Position numbers and translations under genes: made by a program | Assembly (NCBI RefSeq): GCF_009827575.1 | Contig: NZ_WTYR01000001.1 | Span: 248,001-312,000, forward strand | Length of the DNA stretch: 64,000 nt | Direction: 5' to 3' | Source: Alteriqipengyuania halimionae | GTDB taxonomy: Bacteria; Pseudomonadota; Alphaproteobacteria; Sphingomonadales; Sphingomonadaceae | The notes under the pieces: model-generated | What the model was told of the DNA's origin: nothing | The model's database searches: none | What the model saw: the letters and a program-made list of their open reading frames with translations, nothing else | Shown here: in pieces, positions 52,314 through 60,950 of the stretch | Layout: each line of letters starts with the position of its first letter | How positions within the stretch are numbered: the stretch's first letter is position 1

Positions 52314-52816
52314 TGCGCGCGGTTTTGCCGCTGGCGGCGCTGCTGGCGCTGAGCGCCTGCAAGGACGAGCCGGCTGAAAACACCGTCGCGCGCAACGAGA
52401 TTCCCGACGAGATCGAGCGCGCCGATACGCCGCCGGTCGAACCTGCCGATGAAATCGAGGGCGCGACTCCGCGCGAAGAACGCGTTGCGACGCTCGGCCT
52501 GCTTAACAAGCGCAACAATCTGACACAGGATATCGAGATCAAGCCCGGCGAAACCAAGCGCGCGGGCAATGTGATCGTGCGCCTCGCCACTTGCGAGCGG
52601 ACTCCGCCGTGGGAACGCCCCGCCGAAACCGGCGCCTTTGCGCAGGTCTTCGTCAATGAACGCGGGCCCGATGGCGGCGATGTCGACTGGCGGCGCGTGT
52701 TCTCGGGATGGCTGTTCAAGAACTCGCCCAGCGTCAACGTGGTCGAACACCCGGTCTACGATGTGTGGGTGAAGGATTGCGCAATGAGCTTCCCGGGCGA
52801 AACACCCGACGCCTGA
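52313..52816 (+). CDS. DUF2155 lipoprotein
   Basis: This is a 167-residue exported protein with a lipobox LSAC (Cys16), an acidic linker (about 20-60) and a DUF2155 domain (LNKRNNLTQDIEIKPGE, then VRLATCERTPPWE and HPVYDVWVKDC). The function is unknown, and the family is restricted to alphaproteobacteria. It is coupled to the NDUFA12 gene, as is often seen in the group. Its last 61 bases overlap the end of aat on the opposite strand. Confidence 0.85.
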   Translation: MRAVLPLAALLALSACKDEPAENTVARNEIPDEIERADTPPVEPADEIEGATPREERVATLGLLNKRNNLTQDIEIKPGETKRAGNVIVRLATCERTPPWERPAETGAFAQVFVNERGPDGGDVDWRRVFSGWLFKNSPSVNVVEHPVYDVWVKDCAMSFPGETPDA

Positions 52817-53469
52817 GCGCGGGCTTCGAGCGCCCCGAACCCTTCGGGCAGCGTCACCGATTCGCTTTTCAGCGCGCGGCGCAAAAGCGTCAGATAATCG
52901 TCCTGCGATAGAGTCTGCGCCCCGAGCGAGCGCAGATGGGAGGTGATGAATTGGCAATCGAGCAATTGCTTGCCGCACTCGCGCATCGCCGCCACGAGCC
53001 ACGCCAGCGCGATCTTTGAAGCGTTGTCGGCCCGGCTGAACATGCTTTCCCCGCAGAAGGTGCCGGGCAAATCGACGCCGTAGAGCCCGCCCACCAGTCC
53101 GCCCTCGCGCCAGACTTCGATCGAATGCGCATGCCCGGCCTGGTGGAGCGCCGTGTAGCTCGCTTCGATCCCATGGCTGATCCACGTGCCCGATTCGCTG
53201 TCCTCGCCGTCAGGCCGCGGCTCGGCGCAGCCGTCGACGACGGCAGCGAAATCCCGATTGCAGGTCACCTCGAAGCGCTGCTGCCGCAGGAGCTTGCGCA
53301 GCGAGGTCGAGGCGGGAAAGCCGTCGAGCGGGATGATCGCGCGTTCGCGCGGTTCAACCCAGAAGATTTCGGTTTCATCGCGCGCATCGGCCATCGGGAA
53401 GATCCCGCTGCGATAGGCGGCGAGCAGGATATCGACCGGAATCGGCGGAGGCGGCGGGGGGGCATGCAT
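52756..53469 (-). CDS. aat: leucyl/phenylalanyl-tRNA-protein transferase
   Basis: This 237-residue enzyme adds Leu or Phe to N-terminal Lys or Arg of proteins, marking them for ClpS/ClpAP degradation (N-degron pathway). AYRSGIFPMA, FWVEPRERAIIPLDGF, TWISHGIEASYTALH-type and VGGLYGV with FCGESMFS are all present, and the end QSFTHTS is family-typical. The proline-rich start (MHAPPPPPPIPVD) is short. It converges with DUF2155 and overlaps it by 61 bases. Confidence 0.94.
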   Translation of the reverse strand: MHAPPPPPPIPVDILLAAYRSGIFPMADARDETEIFWVEPRERAIIPLDGFPASTSLRKLLRQQRFEVTCNRDFAAVVDGCAEPRPDGEDSESGTWISHGIEASYTALHQAGHAHSIEVWREGGLVGGLYGVDLPGTFCGESMFSRADNASKIALAWLVAAMRECGKQLLDCQFITSHLRSLGAQTLSQDDYLTLLRRALKSESVTLPEGFGALEARAQASGVSPGKLIAQSFTHTS

Positions 53470-53556
53470 CGATCCCCTGTCCCTAGCATCGCGAACCCTG
53501 CGCGCCTATCCGCTTGCCATTCGCGCGCGTCCGCCTTAGAGCGCGCATCCGCCTGC

Positions 53557-53632
53557 AGGGGTGTAGCTCAGCTGGTAGAGCATCGGTCTCCAAAACCGAG
53601 GGCCACGGGTTCGAATCCTGTCACCCCTGCCA
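53557..53632 (+). tRNA. tRNA-Trp (anticodon CCA)
   Basis: This 76-base tRNA has acceptor AGGGGTG paired with CACCCCT, discriminator G and an encoded CCA end. The anticodon stem CGGTC/ACCG region holds the CCA anticodon, and the T arm is GGGTTCGAATCC. A strong terminator follows at once. Confidence 0.96.
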
Positions 53633-53645
53633 TGGCGCAACAGCA

Positions 53646-53681
53646 AACGGGCCCGAACGATTCGCATCGTCCGGGCCCGTT
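53646..53681 (+). terminator. rho-independent terminator of tRNA-Trp
   Basis: AACGGGCCCG pairs with CGGGCCCGTT, and inside them ACGAT pairs with ATCGT around TCGC, giving a long near-perfect hairpin. CGCGTTT follows it. Confidence 0.7.
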
Positions 53682-53705
53682 CGCGTTTGAAATGGCGGTG
53701 TCGCG

Positions 53706-53978
53706 TTAGACCGTTGCCGGCTCGCGCGTGGTCGCCTTGGTGGTGCTGGGCGATCGGTTCTCGAGTGCCGGAGGCGCGTCGTTTTCCGCCTGCTGCTTGT
53801 CGAAATACTTCTTCGCGAGATACCCGCCCGCGCCAAGCGCGATCATGGCGGGGATACTGAGGCGACGCAGGGCCGACGCGGCGGCGACGCCGATCAGGGC
53901 TCCTGCAGGACCGTCAATCCCGCGCGACTGCTGGGCGGCCTTGCCGCCGACGAATGCTCCGATAATCTTGCCAATCAT
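53706..53978 (-). CDS. small membrane protein of unknown function
   Basis: This is a 90-residue protein that was not recognised as a named family. It has a glycine/alanine-rich start ([17 protein letters not shown]), two hydrophobic stretches (about 25-36 and 42-55, the second followed by LAKKYF) and a polar tail. The pattern resembles small envelope proteins seen next to serS in related genomes, but that is only an impression. It is divergent from serS. AGGAGAA-like bases precede the ATG. Confidence 0.6.
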   Translation of the reverse strand: MIGKIIGAFVGGKAAQQSRGIDGPAGALIGVAAASALRRLSIPAMIALGAGGYLAKKYFDKQQAENDAPPALENRSPSTTKATTREPATV

Positions 53979-54098
53979 GTGGTATTCTCCTTTGCCTCAC
54001 CAACGGTTGGCCGGGGGGAGCGTTCCGCAGGCCGCGCTCGATCGCCCCGCTGTAGCGGCGTCTTGAGCCCAAGGGCGAAAGCCGCCATAGCGCCGCGC

Positions 54099-55514
54099 AT
54101 GCACGATCTCGCTACCATCCGCTCCGCCCCGCAGGATTTCGACTCCGCTCTCGCCCGCCGGGGAGCCGATCCGGTCGCCGACGAGGTGATCGCGCTCGAT
54201 GCCCGCCGCCGCGAAGTCCAGACCAAGCTCCAGGACATGCAGTCGCGCCGCAATGCCTCGTCGAAAGCGATCGGCCAGGCGATGGGGAAGGGCGACAAGG
54301 ATGAAGCCGAACGGCTGAAGGGCGAAGTCGCCGAGATCAAGCAGGCGATGCCCGCGCTCGAGGGGCAGGAGCGCGAACTGGGCGCGCAGCTCACCGGCAT
54401 TCTTGAAATGCTGCCCAATATTCCCGCCGCCGACGTTCCCGATGGTGCGGACGAGGACGACAATGTCGAAGTGTCGAGGTGGGGCGAGAAGCCCGATTTC
54501 GATTTCACGCCGAAAGAACACGCCGATCTCGGCCCCGCGCTGGGGATGGATTTCGAGACCGGTGCGAAGATTTCCGGCGCGCGCTTCACCTTCCTGCGCG
54601 GCGGCATGGCTCGGCTTCACCGGGCGCTCGCCCAATTCATGCTCAACCGGCAGGTGGACGAGAACGGGTACAGCGAATGCAACCCTCCGGTGCTGGTGAG
54701 CGATGCGGCGATGTATGGCACCGACAAGTTGCCCAAGTTCGCCGAAGATAGCTTCGAAACCGCTTGGACCATCAAACGCGAAACAATAGACAAAATAATC
54801 GATGAGGCTTCAGAAGTCTCAACCGGCGGACCTTGGTCAGCTGAAACCTTGGCACGTCAGAAAGACGTCGCTTGGGATGCAGTCAATGCTCGAGACAACC
54901 GACGTCTGTGGTTGATCCCCACCTCCGAGGTCAGCCTCACCAGCTCGGTGATGGGCGAGATCATCGACGATCTTTCGCAGCCTATGCGCCTCACCGCGCT
55001 GACGCCGTGCTTCCGCTCCGAAGCTGGGGCGGCGGGCAAGGATACGCGCGGATTCATTCGCCAGCACCAGTTCGAAAAGGTCGAAATGGTCTCGATCTGC
55101 CGGCCCGAAGACAGCGAGGCCGAGCATGAGCGGATGACCGAATGTGCCGAGGGCATCCTCGAAGCGCTGGACCTGCCCTATCGCAAGATGCTGCTGTGCA
55201 CCGGCGACATGGGCTTCGGCGCGCGCAAGACCTACGATCTTGAAGTGTGGCTGCCGGGGCAGGGGGCCTATCGCGAGATCAGTTCCTGCTCGAACACCGG
55301 CGATTTCCAGGCGCGGCGGATGAATGCCCGTTATCGGCCGGAGGGCGAGAAGAAGACCGCCTTCGTTCACACGCTCAACGGCTCGGGCCTCGCGGTCGGT
55401 CGCACGCTCGTCGCTGTGCTGGAGAACTATCAGAACGAAGACGGCAGCGTGACCGTGCCCGACGTGCTGCAACAATATATGGGCGGGCTAACCAAGCTGG
55501 AGGCCGTTGCCTGA
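54099..55514 (+). CDS. serS: seryl-tRNA synthetase with internal insertion
   Basis: This 471-residue class II synthetase charges tRNA-Ser. The N-terminal coiled-coil arm is about 28-105. The catalytic core has motif 2 ([26 protein letters not shown], split, about 307-332) and motif 3 ([17 protein letters not shown], about 426-442). The family is normally about 425-430 residues long. Here residues about 222-267, between FAEDSFET and [10 protein letters not shown], are extra. The matching bases 54,762-54,899 are about 50% G+C by hand count and use A/T-ending codons unlike the rest. The insertion is in frame and free of stops. The stop overlaps surE (TGATG). Confidence 0.93.
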   Translation: MHDLATIRSAPQDFDSALARRGADPVADEVIALDARRREVQTKLQDMQSRRNASSKAIGQAMGKGDKDEAERLKGEVAEIKQAMPALEGQERELGAQLTGILEMLPNIPAADVPDGADEDDNVEVSRWGEKPDFDFTPKEHADLGPALGMDFETGAKISGARFTFLRGGMARLHRALAQFMLNRQVDENGYSECNPPVLVSDAAMYGTDKLPKFAEDSFETAWTIKRETIDKIIDEASEVSTGGPWSAETLARQKDVAWDAVNARDNRRLWLIPTSEVSLTSSVMGEIIDDLSQPMRLTALTPCFRSEAGAAGKDTRGFIRQHQFEKVEMVSICRPEDSEAEHERMTECAEGILEALDLPYRKMLLCTGDMGFGARKTYDLEVWLPGQGAYREISSCSNTGDFQARRMNARYRPEGEKKTAFVHTLNGSGLAVGRTLVAVLENYQNEDGSVTVPDVLQQYMGGLTKLEAVA

Positions 55515-56278
55515 TGCGCATTCTTCTCACCAATGACGACGGGATCCACGCGCCGGGCCTCGAAGTGCTCGAACATATCGCGCGCCAGTTCACCGACGAT
55601 GTGTGGATCGTCGCCCCGTCCGAGGAAGCCTCGGGCGCCGGACATTCGCTCACGCTCACTCGCCCGGTGCGGCTGCGCAAGCATGGCGAGCGGCGCTTCT
55701 CAGTCACCGGCACGCCGACCGATGCGGTGACGATGGGCCTGAAGCAGGTGCTCGATTCGCCGCCCGACGTGATCCTGTCCGGCGTCAATCGCGGGGCCAA
55801 TCTGGGCGACGACATCACCTATTCGGGCACGGTCTCGGCGGCGATGGAAGGTGCGCTGGCGGGCGTGCGCTCGATCGCGTTGAGCCAGGTCTATTCGCGC
55901 GAGGGCTTGGGCAACGATGTGCCGTTCGGCGCGGCACGCGAATGGGGTGCCAAGGTGCTCGAGCCGCTGTTCGCCCTGCCACGGCGCGAGCGCGGACTGA
56001 TCAACATCAACTTTCCCGCGATCGCGCCCGAAGAAGTGAAGGGCGTGCGCGCGGTTCGGCAGGGCTTCCACGATTACGCTCGTGGCTCGGTGGTGGAAGG
56101 CCGCGATCCGCGCGGTTTCCGATACTATTGGTTCGGCTTGCACGGGATCGAACACACGGCCGGCCACGCAACGGACTTGGAAGCGATCGAGGATGGCTAT
56201 ATCGCGGTCACCCCGCTCCAGCTCGACCTCACATGCGAGGCGGAGCTGAAAGCGCTCGAGGAGACGTTCCCGCGGTGA
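55514..56278 (+). CDS. surE: 5'-nucleotidase SurE
   Basis: This is a 254-residue metal-dependent nucleoside monophosphate phosphatase. TNDDG at 6-10 supplies the metal-binding Asp8 and Asp9, APSEEASGAGHSLT contains the conserved Ser, and SGVNRGANLGDDITYSGTV, split at about 94-112, the Asn. It may also cleave short polyphosphates. TGATG overlap with serS indicates coupling, a common order in alphaproteobacteria. Confidence 0.95.
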   Translation: MRILLTNDDGIHAPGLEVLEHIARQFTDDVWIVAPSEEASGAGHSLTLTRPVRLRKHGERRFSVTGTPTDAVTMGLKQVLDSPPDVILSGVNRGANLGDDITYSGTVSAAMEGALAGVRSIALSQVYSREGLGNDVPFGAAREWGAKVLEPLFALPRRERGLININFPAIAPEEVKGVRAVRQGFHDYARGSVVEGRDPRGFRYYWFGLHGIEHTAGHATDLEAIEDGYIAVTPLQLDLTCEAELKALEETFPR

Positions 56279-56285
56279 TCGATCA

Positions 56286-57386
56286 GTGAGCAAATCTTCG
56301 ACCAACAAGGGGCGTACGCGCTTCCAGCCACTGAAGCGCGCGGTGAAGGTGCCGGTCTGGGCCGATATCGGCATCCGCACGCTGGCCGCGCTGTTCCTCG
56401 TCTTCGTCGTCATCATGGTGCACTGGTGGGACCGTGGCGGCCTGGTCGACGCGGTCGATGGCGAGGTCAGTTTCCTCGACGTCGTCTATTTTACGATGAT
56501 CTCGATCACCACCACCGGCTTCGGCGATATCGCCCCGGTGTCCGATCGCGCGCGACTGGTCGAAGCGATCATCGTGACGCCGATCCGTGTCCTCGTCTTC
56601 GTCATCTTCGTCGGCACCGCCTACAATTTCGTCATCAAACGCTCTTGGGAGAAATTCCGCATGCAACGTATCCAGGATCAGCTCGACGACCATATCGTCG
56701 TGCTCGGCTACGGGATATCCGGCTCCGAGGCGGTCGGCGAATTGATCGAGCGCGGGATCGACCCGCATTGCATCGTCGTGGTCGATGGCAGCCAGCAGCG
56801 GTTAGAAGAGGCGGAGATCCTCGGCTGCAACGTGCTGGTCGGCGATGCGACACGTGACGAGACGCTGAAGGCGGTCAGGATCACGCAGGCGCAGTCCGTG
56901 CTCGTTTCAGCCGGGCGTGACGATACCTCGATCCTGATCGTGCTGACGGTTCGCCATATCGCACCGAGGGTGCCGATCTCGGTCGTGGTGCGCGCAGACG
57001 ACAACGAACTGCTCGCGCGGCAGGCGGGGGCCAACAACGTTATCAATCCGGTGCGGTTTACCGGGCTGCTGCTCGCCGGCTCTGCCAAAGGCGCGCATAT
57101 CGCCGATTACCTCGCCGATCTCGCCTCGGTTTCCGGACGCGTCCAGCTGGTCGAGCGCGAAGTGACCGAGGACGAATGCGGCAAGGCGATCTACGAACTC
57201 GACACCGGGGGCAGGGGCCTGCGCGTTTATCGCGACGGCCGCGCGCTCGGCTTCTGGGAAGATGAATGCCAGTCGCTGCGCAAGGGCGACGTGGTGGTCG
57301 AGATCATTCCCACCACCGATGGCGAGGCCTTCGGAGACAAGCCGGGTAACGAGATCGAGAACGAGCAGGCCACCGGCGCTTCCTGA
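56286..57386 (+). CDS. two-helix potassium channel with RCK domain
   Basis: This is a 366-residue inner-membrane channel subunit. Two helices (about 30-46 and 92-116) flank the pore loop with selectivity filter TTTGFGD at about 76-82. The cytoplasmic part has a TrkA-N/RCK domain starting VVLGYGISGSEAVGELI, with the nucleotide motif GxGxxG, followed by a C-terminal RCK_C-like section. The filter reads GFG rather than GYG, a known variant. It would act as a tetramer gated by a bound nucleotide or ion. The start is GTG, seven bases after surE. Confidence 0.88.
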   Translation: MSKSSTNKGRTRFQPLKRAVKVPVWADIGIRTLAALFLVFVVIMVHWWDRGGLVDAVDGEVSFLDVVYFTMISITTTGFGDIAPVSDRARLVEAIIVTPIRVLVFVIFVGTAYNFVIKRSWEKFRMQRIQDQLDDHIVVLGYGISGSEAVGELIERGIDPHCIVVVDGSQQRLEEAEILGCNVLVGDATRDETLKAVRITQAQSVLVSAGRDDTSILIVLTVRHIAPRVPISVVVRADDNELLARQAGANNVINPVRFTGLLLAGSAKGAHIADYLADLASVSGRVQLVEREVTEDECGKAIYELDTGGRGLRVYRDGRALGFWEDECQSLRKGDVVVEIIPTTDGEAFGDKPGNEIENEQATGAS

Positions 57387-57425
57387 GGCGCATCCGGCTC
57401 ATGCAATCGTGATCTAGCGCAAAGC

Positions 57426-57443
57426 CCTCTACTGGTGTAGAGG
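57426..57443 (+). promoter_or_regulatory. hairpin/palindrome in the rimO leader
   Basis: CCTCTAC and GTAGAGG form a perfect 7-base stem around TGGT, ending 11 bases before the rimO ATG. The right arm holds the only ribosome-site-like bases (AGAGG), so the stem could hide them in the RNA. Alternatively it is a DNA operator. Confidence 0.45.
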
Positions 57444-57454
57444 CGCGCCCCATC

Positions 57455-58819
57455 ATGGCAACGCGGATCGAAGACGCCCCGAAAGTGGGCATGGTCAGCC
57501 TCGGCTGTCCGAAGGCGCTGGTGGATTCCGAGCGCATTCTCACGCGCCTGCGCGCCGACGGCTATGCGATGAGCCCCGATTATGCCGGCGCCGACGTCGT
57601 GCTGGTCAACACCTGCGGGTTTCTCGATTCGGCCAAGGAGGAAAGCCTCCAGGCAATCGGCGAGGCCATCGCCGAAAATGGCCGCGTGATCGTGACCGGC
57701 TGCATGGGCGAGGATGCCGACGCGATCCGCGCCGCCCATCCGCAAGTCCTCGCGGTAACGGGCGCGCATCAATACGAACAGGTTGTCGAAGCGGTTCATG
57801 AGGCTGCGCCGCCGGCGCGCGGTCCGTTCGTCGATCTGATCCCGCAGCCCGACATCAAGCTGACCCCGCGCCATTACGGCTATCTGAAGATTTCAGAGGG
57901 CTGCAATCATTCCTGCGCGTTCTGCATCATCCCCGATCTGCGCGGGAAGCTCGCCAGTCGCCGGGTCGATGCGGTGCTGCGCGAGGCGGAGAAGCTGGTC
58001 GCGGCGGGAACCAAGGAATTGCTGGTCATCAGCCAGGACACCAGCGCCTATGGGGTCGATATCCGGCACGAGACCCGCCAGTGGAAGGGCCACGACGTCC
58101 GGGCGCATATGACCGATCTGGCGCGCGAATTGGGCGGCCTGCGCACGGCCGACGGCGCGCCGCCGTGGATTCGGCTCCACTATGTCTACCCCTATCCGCA
58201 TGTCGACGCGGTGATTCCGTTGATGGCCGAAGGCCTGGTGACGCCCTATCTCGACATCCCGTTCCAGCACGCGGCACCTTCGGTCCTGAAGGCGATGAAG
58301 CGTCCGGCGAACGAGGCCAAGGTGCTTGAACGGCTGAAGGGCTGGCGCGAAATCTGCCCCGATATCGCGGTGCGCTCCTCCTTCGTCGTCGGCTTTCCCG
58401 GCGAAACGGAGCACGATTTCCGCTATCTGCTCGACTGGCTCGAGGAAGCGCAGCTCGACCGGGTCGGCGGTTTCCGCTTCGAACCCGTCGAAGGGGCGCA
58501 GGCCAACGATCTGCCCGGTGCGGTGCCCGAGGAGGTCAAGGAAGAGCGTTATGCGCGGCTGATGGAGGTCACCGAACGGATTTCCGCAGCCAAGCTCGCC
58601 TCAAAGGTAGGCAGCACCATTCCGGTGATCGTCGACGAAGTCGGCGAGCCGGACGAGGATGGCGATATCGGCGCGACCGCGCGCAGCCAGGCCGACGCCC
58701 CCGAAATCGACGGCGCGGTCTATCTGCGCAATGTCTCGGCAAAATTGCAGGCCGGCGACATCATCGACGTAAAGGTCGAGGATGCCGACGCCCACGATCT
58801 GTACGGAGCTCCGGCCTGA
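57455..58819 (+). CDS. rimO: ribosomal protein S12 methylthiotransferase
   Basis: This 454-residue radical-SAM enzyme adds a methylthio group to the conserved Asp of ribosomal protein S12. The N-terminal auxiliary cluster is held by Cys18, Cys54 and Cys83 ([27 protein letters not shown]). The radical-SAM cluster uses Cys150, Cys154 and Cys157 ([10 protein letters not shown]). A C-terminal TRAM domain follows (about 385-450). The SLGCPK start separates it from the related tRNA enzyme MiaB. A hairpin precedes the start. Confidence 0.95.
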   Translation: MATRIEDAPKVGMVSLGCPKALVDSERILTRLRADGYAMSPDYAGADVVLVNTCGFLDSAKEESLQAIGEAIAENGRVIVTGCMGEDADAIRAAHPQVLAVTGAHQYEQVVEAVHEAAPPARGPFVDLIPQPDIKLTPRHYGYLKISEGCNHSCAFCIIPDLRGKLASRRVDAVLREAEKLVAAGTKELLVISQDTSAYGVDIRHETRQWKGHDVRAHMTDLARELGGLRTADGAPPWIRLHYVYPYPHVDAVIPLMAEGLVTPYLDIPFQHAAPSVLKAMKRPANEAKVLERLKGWREICPDIAVRSSFVVGFPGETEHDFRYLLDWLEEAQLDRVGGFRFEPVEGAQANDLPGAVPEEVKEERYARLMEVTERISAAKLASKVGSTIPVIVDEVGEPDEDGDIGATARSQADAPEIDGAVYLRNVSAKLQAGDIIDVKVEDADAHDLYGAPA

Positions 58820-58840
58820 CCGGACGCCCGTTCGACTGCG

Positions 58841-59374
58841 TCAGGCGCAGTCGAGACGCGAGCCGGTATCGTTATCGGCTTCGTTGGCGATATCCTCTTC
58901 GACGAAGAAGCTGCGCACGCGTGATGCACCGTCATCGCTCAGGCGAACGAAATGCGTACGGTCGCACCATTCGACCAGACCTTCTGCTTTCAGTTCTTTC
59001 AGGTTGTCCTCGATGACCCGGACGGGACAATCCAGGTCGACGGCGAAATTGCTGGTCGCGGCACGCCTGCCCTGCACCCTGTAGCGATAGAGCATCAGGA
59101 TAATGTCCCAACTGCATTCGCCGAAAAGGTGCGCGGGGAACAGTTTGCGCCGGCGCGAGCGTTCGCGCAGCATGCGCAGCGCCATCGCTTCGAGCAATTG
59201 CTCATGCTCGTAGGCGAACGGATCGGCCGCCAGCGCGATCTTGTCGTCTTCCGCCACCATTTCGTCGGCCATCGTGTCGGCGAGGCGCAACAGCGACCAG
59301 GCCTGCCGCGACAGCCGCCGCGCATGCCGGCGAAGTTCTTCGACGTGGTTTGCTTTTCCGACTTTGCTCAACAT
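58841..59374 (-). CDS. winged-helix protein, partner of LuxR gene (copy 1)
   Basis: This is a 177-residue protein without an assigned family. The first half is helical and rich in Arg, Leu and Glu (HVEELRRHARRLSRQAWSLL, then YEHEQLLEAMALRMLRERSRRR). The second half looks like a winged helix: SWDIILMLYRYRVQGRR, SNFAVDLDCPVRVIEDNLKE and KAEGLVEWCDRTHFVRLSD. DNA binding is inferred. An ATG at 59416 would add 14 basic residues. It is divergent from the LuxR gene at 59,671. A second, broken copy lies at 60,446-60,910 in the same arrangement. Confidence 0.7.
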   Translation of the reverse strand: MLSKVGKANHVEELRRHARRLSRQAWSLLRLADTMADEMVAEDDKIALAADPFAYEHEQLLEAMALRMLRERSRRRKLFPAHLFGECSWDIILMLYRYRVQGRRAATSNFAVDLDCPVRVIEDNLKELKAEGLVEWCDRTHFVRLSDDGASRVRSFFVEEDIANEADNDTGSRLDCA

Positions 59375-59501
59375 CTTTTCACCGCTGCGTTTCCGGACAT
59401 GATGCCGGGTTCGCATTCATGACAATTATTTGACGAGTTCGCCGATTTCGTCTCGTGCGATCGATGGACGGCGAATTAAGCGAGGCTTATCTGTCTGAAA
59501 A

Positions 59502-59519
59502 GTCCCGCAATCTGGGGAC
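59502..59519. promoter_or_regulatory. 18-bp dyad in the divergent wHTH-LuxR gap
   Basis: GTCCC and GGGAC are arranged symmetrically over 18 bases between the two divergent starts. Size and position suit a lux-box-like operator, though the bases do not match the classic CTG-type ends. The equivalent region is missing in copy 2. Confidence 0.35.
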
Positions 59520-59670
59520 AAGGACGAGAAGTCGCTGAAATAGAAACTAAATTTCTTTTCGTTCGTTGGAGTTGTGACGAATTTTACTGGGAGGCAGGCT
59601 CTGTATCTCGAACTGCGCTCCGAATTCTCTCAAGATCCCGTCAGGACACGGGAAAGGACAAGGCAATGCG

Positions 59671-60393
59671 ATGCAGGATATCCTGACCGCCATAAGCCAG
59701 CAGAATGAGATCGACGCTATCCGCACCCTCGTAATCGCGGGCGCGAAAATGTCTGGTGCGACGTGCTATTCATACCACCTCACACCGAGGTTCCAGCGTC
59801 AAAACTCGGCCAACGTCCAGATGTGCTCGGAAGGTTATCCCGAGACGTGGACGGATATCTATTCGGATCCTGCGTTCCGGGAGAGTGATCCCATGCCGGA
59901 TTTCGTCGTAGGTTACGGGGCGCCGATGACCTGGTCGGACGCGATCGCGCAAATACGGGCCAAACCGGACACACCGCCGGGCACGGAGCGGTTTTTCGAA
60001 GCGATGAAAGACCACGGACTTGTCCATGGGATCGGGATCCCGCTCTATGGTCCCAATTGCCGCGATGGTTATGCCGCCTTCTGCTTCGACGAAGAGGTCG
60101 ATGTTAACGGCGAAAAGGTCGAGACACTGGTGCGGATGATGAACACCGCGCACCGCCGGATCGTCGAATTGCTCGACGATTGCGAGCAGGCGAATATCGG
60201 CTTGTCGGAACGCGAACACGAGGTCCTCGAGCGCATCGCAGAAGGGTGCTCCAATGCCGAGATCGCGTTACGCCTCGGTATCTCTCCCGAAACCGTCGGC
60301 ACTTATGTGAAACGTCTCTACGAAAAGCTGGATACGCATGACCGTATCGGCGCGACCGTCAAAGGGCTGAAGCTTGGGCTGATTTACGCCTGA
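59671..60393 (+). CDS. LuxR-family regulator with AHL-binding domain (copy 1)
   Basis: This is a 240-residue quorum-sensing-type regulator. The N-terminal autoinducer-binding domain (about 15-165) keeps all six residues invariant in TraR/LuxR proteins with constant spacing: Trp60, Tyr64, Asp73, Pro74, Trp88 and Gly116 (TraR numbering plus three). The C-terminal GerE helix-turn-helix (about 176-238) has LSEREHEVLERIAEGCSNAEI and SPETVGTYVKRLYEKL. Acyl-homoserine lactone binding is thus likely. No luxI-type synthase is in the window, so it is a candidate solo. AAGG precedes the ATG. An out-of-frame ATG lies five bases upstream. Confidence 0.9.
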   Translation: MQDILTAISQQNEIDAIRTLVIAGAKMSGATCYSYHLTPRFQRQNSANVQMCSEGYPETWTDIYSDPAFRESDPMPDFVVGYGAPMTWSDAIAQIRAKPDTPPGTERFFEAMKDHGLVHGIGIPLYGPNCRDGYAAFCFDEEVDVNGEKVETLVRMMNTAHRRIVELLDDCEQANIGLSEREHEVLERIAEGCSNAEIALRLGISPETVGTYVKRLYEKLDTHDRIGATVKGLKLGLIYA

Positions 60394-60445
60394 TCCACCC
60401 TTATTGTCTCTTGATGCCTGGCCTGACCCGACGGGTTCCTTCTGC

Positions 60446-60910
60446 CTACGCAATGCAATCCGGCTCAGGCAATGAGAGGGGCGCATCATCAAGGAAATAC
60501 TCACGGACCAGTTCCGCTCCGTGTTCCGTCAGGCGCAGGAAATGTCGTCGCGGGCACCATGTGACCAAATTGACGTCCACCAATACGGCGATCGCATCTT
60601 CGATGTCACGCGCAGGGCATTCAAGCTCGATCACTAGAGCGATGAGAGGTGTCCTGCGACCTTTGACCCGATTGCGATAGAGGATCATGAGGCTGTCCCA
60701 TCCTCACCGGATGAAAATCCGCTCGGAGAATAAAGCACTTCTCCTTGCGCGTTCGCACAGGGACTGTTTTGCAAGGGCGTCCAGCACGAGGTCGTGCTCG
60801 TAACAAACCCGGTTCGTTCGATGCGGCCCGCGGCCCGTATGCGGAGTATCGGCGCGGTGCTGCGAGATATTCTCGGCCATCTTCGTCAGCGACCAGGCGA
60901 AACTCGCCAT
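60446..60910 (-). pseudogene. broken winged-helix gene (copy 2)
   Basis: This leftward frame is a relative of the gene at 58,841. Matching pairs include AWSLTKMAE to AWSLLRLAD, CYEHDLVLDALAKQ to AYEHEQLLEAMALR, LMILYRNRVKGRR to ILMLYRYRVQGRR, and LVTWCPRRHFLRLTEHG to LVEWCDRTHFVRLSDDG. A TGA at 60,704-60,706 stops the frame where copy 1 has a Cys codon (TGC). The first 20 or so residues are missing at the boundary with the LuxR copy. The downstream part alone could be read as an 80-codon frame from 60,688, but this would lack half the protein. Confidence 0.75.
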
Positions 60911-60950
60911 CGCGATCGCGAATATCGACGCGATTGATGATGTTGCAAAC

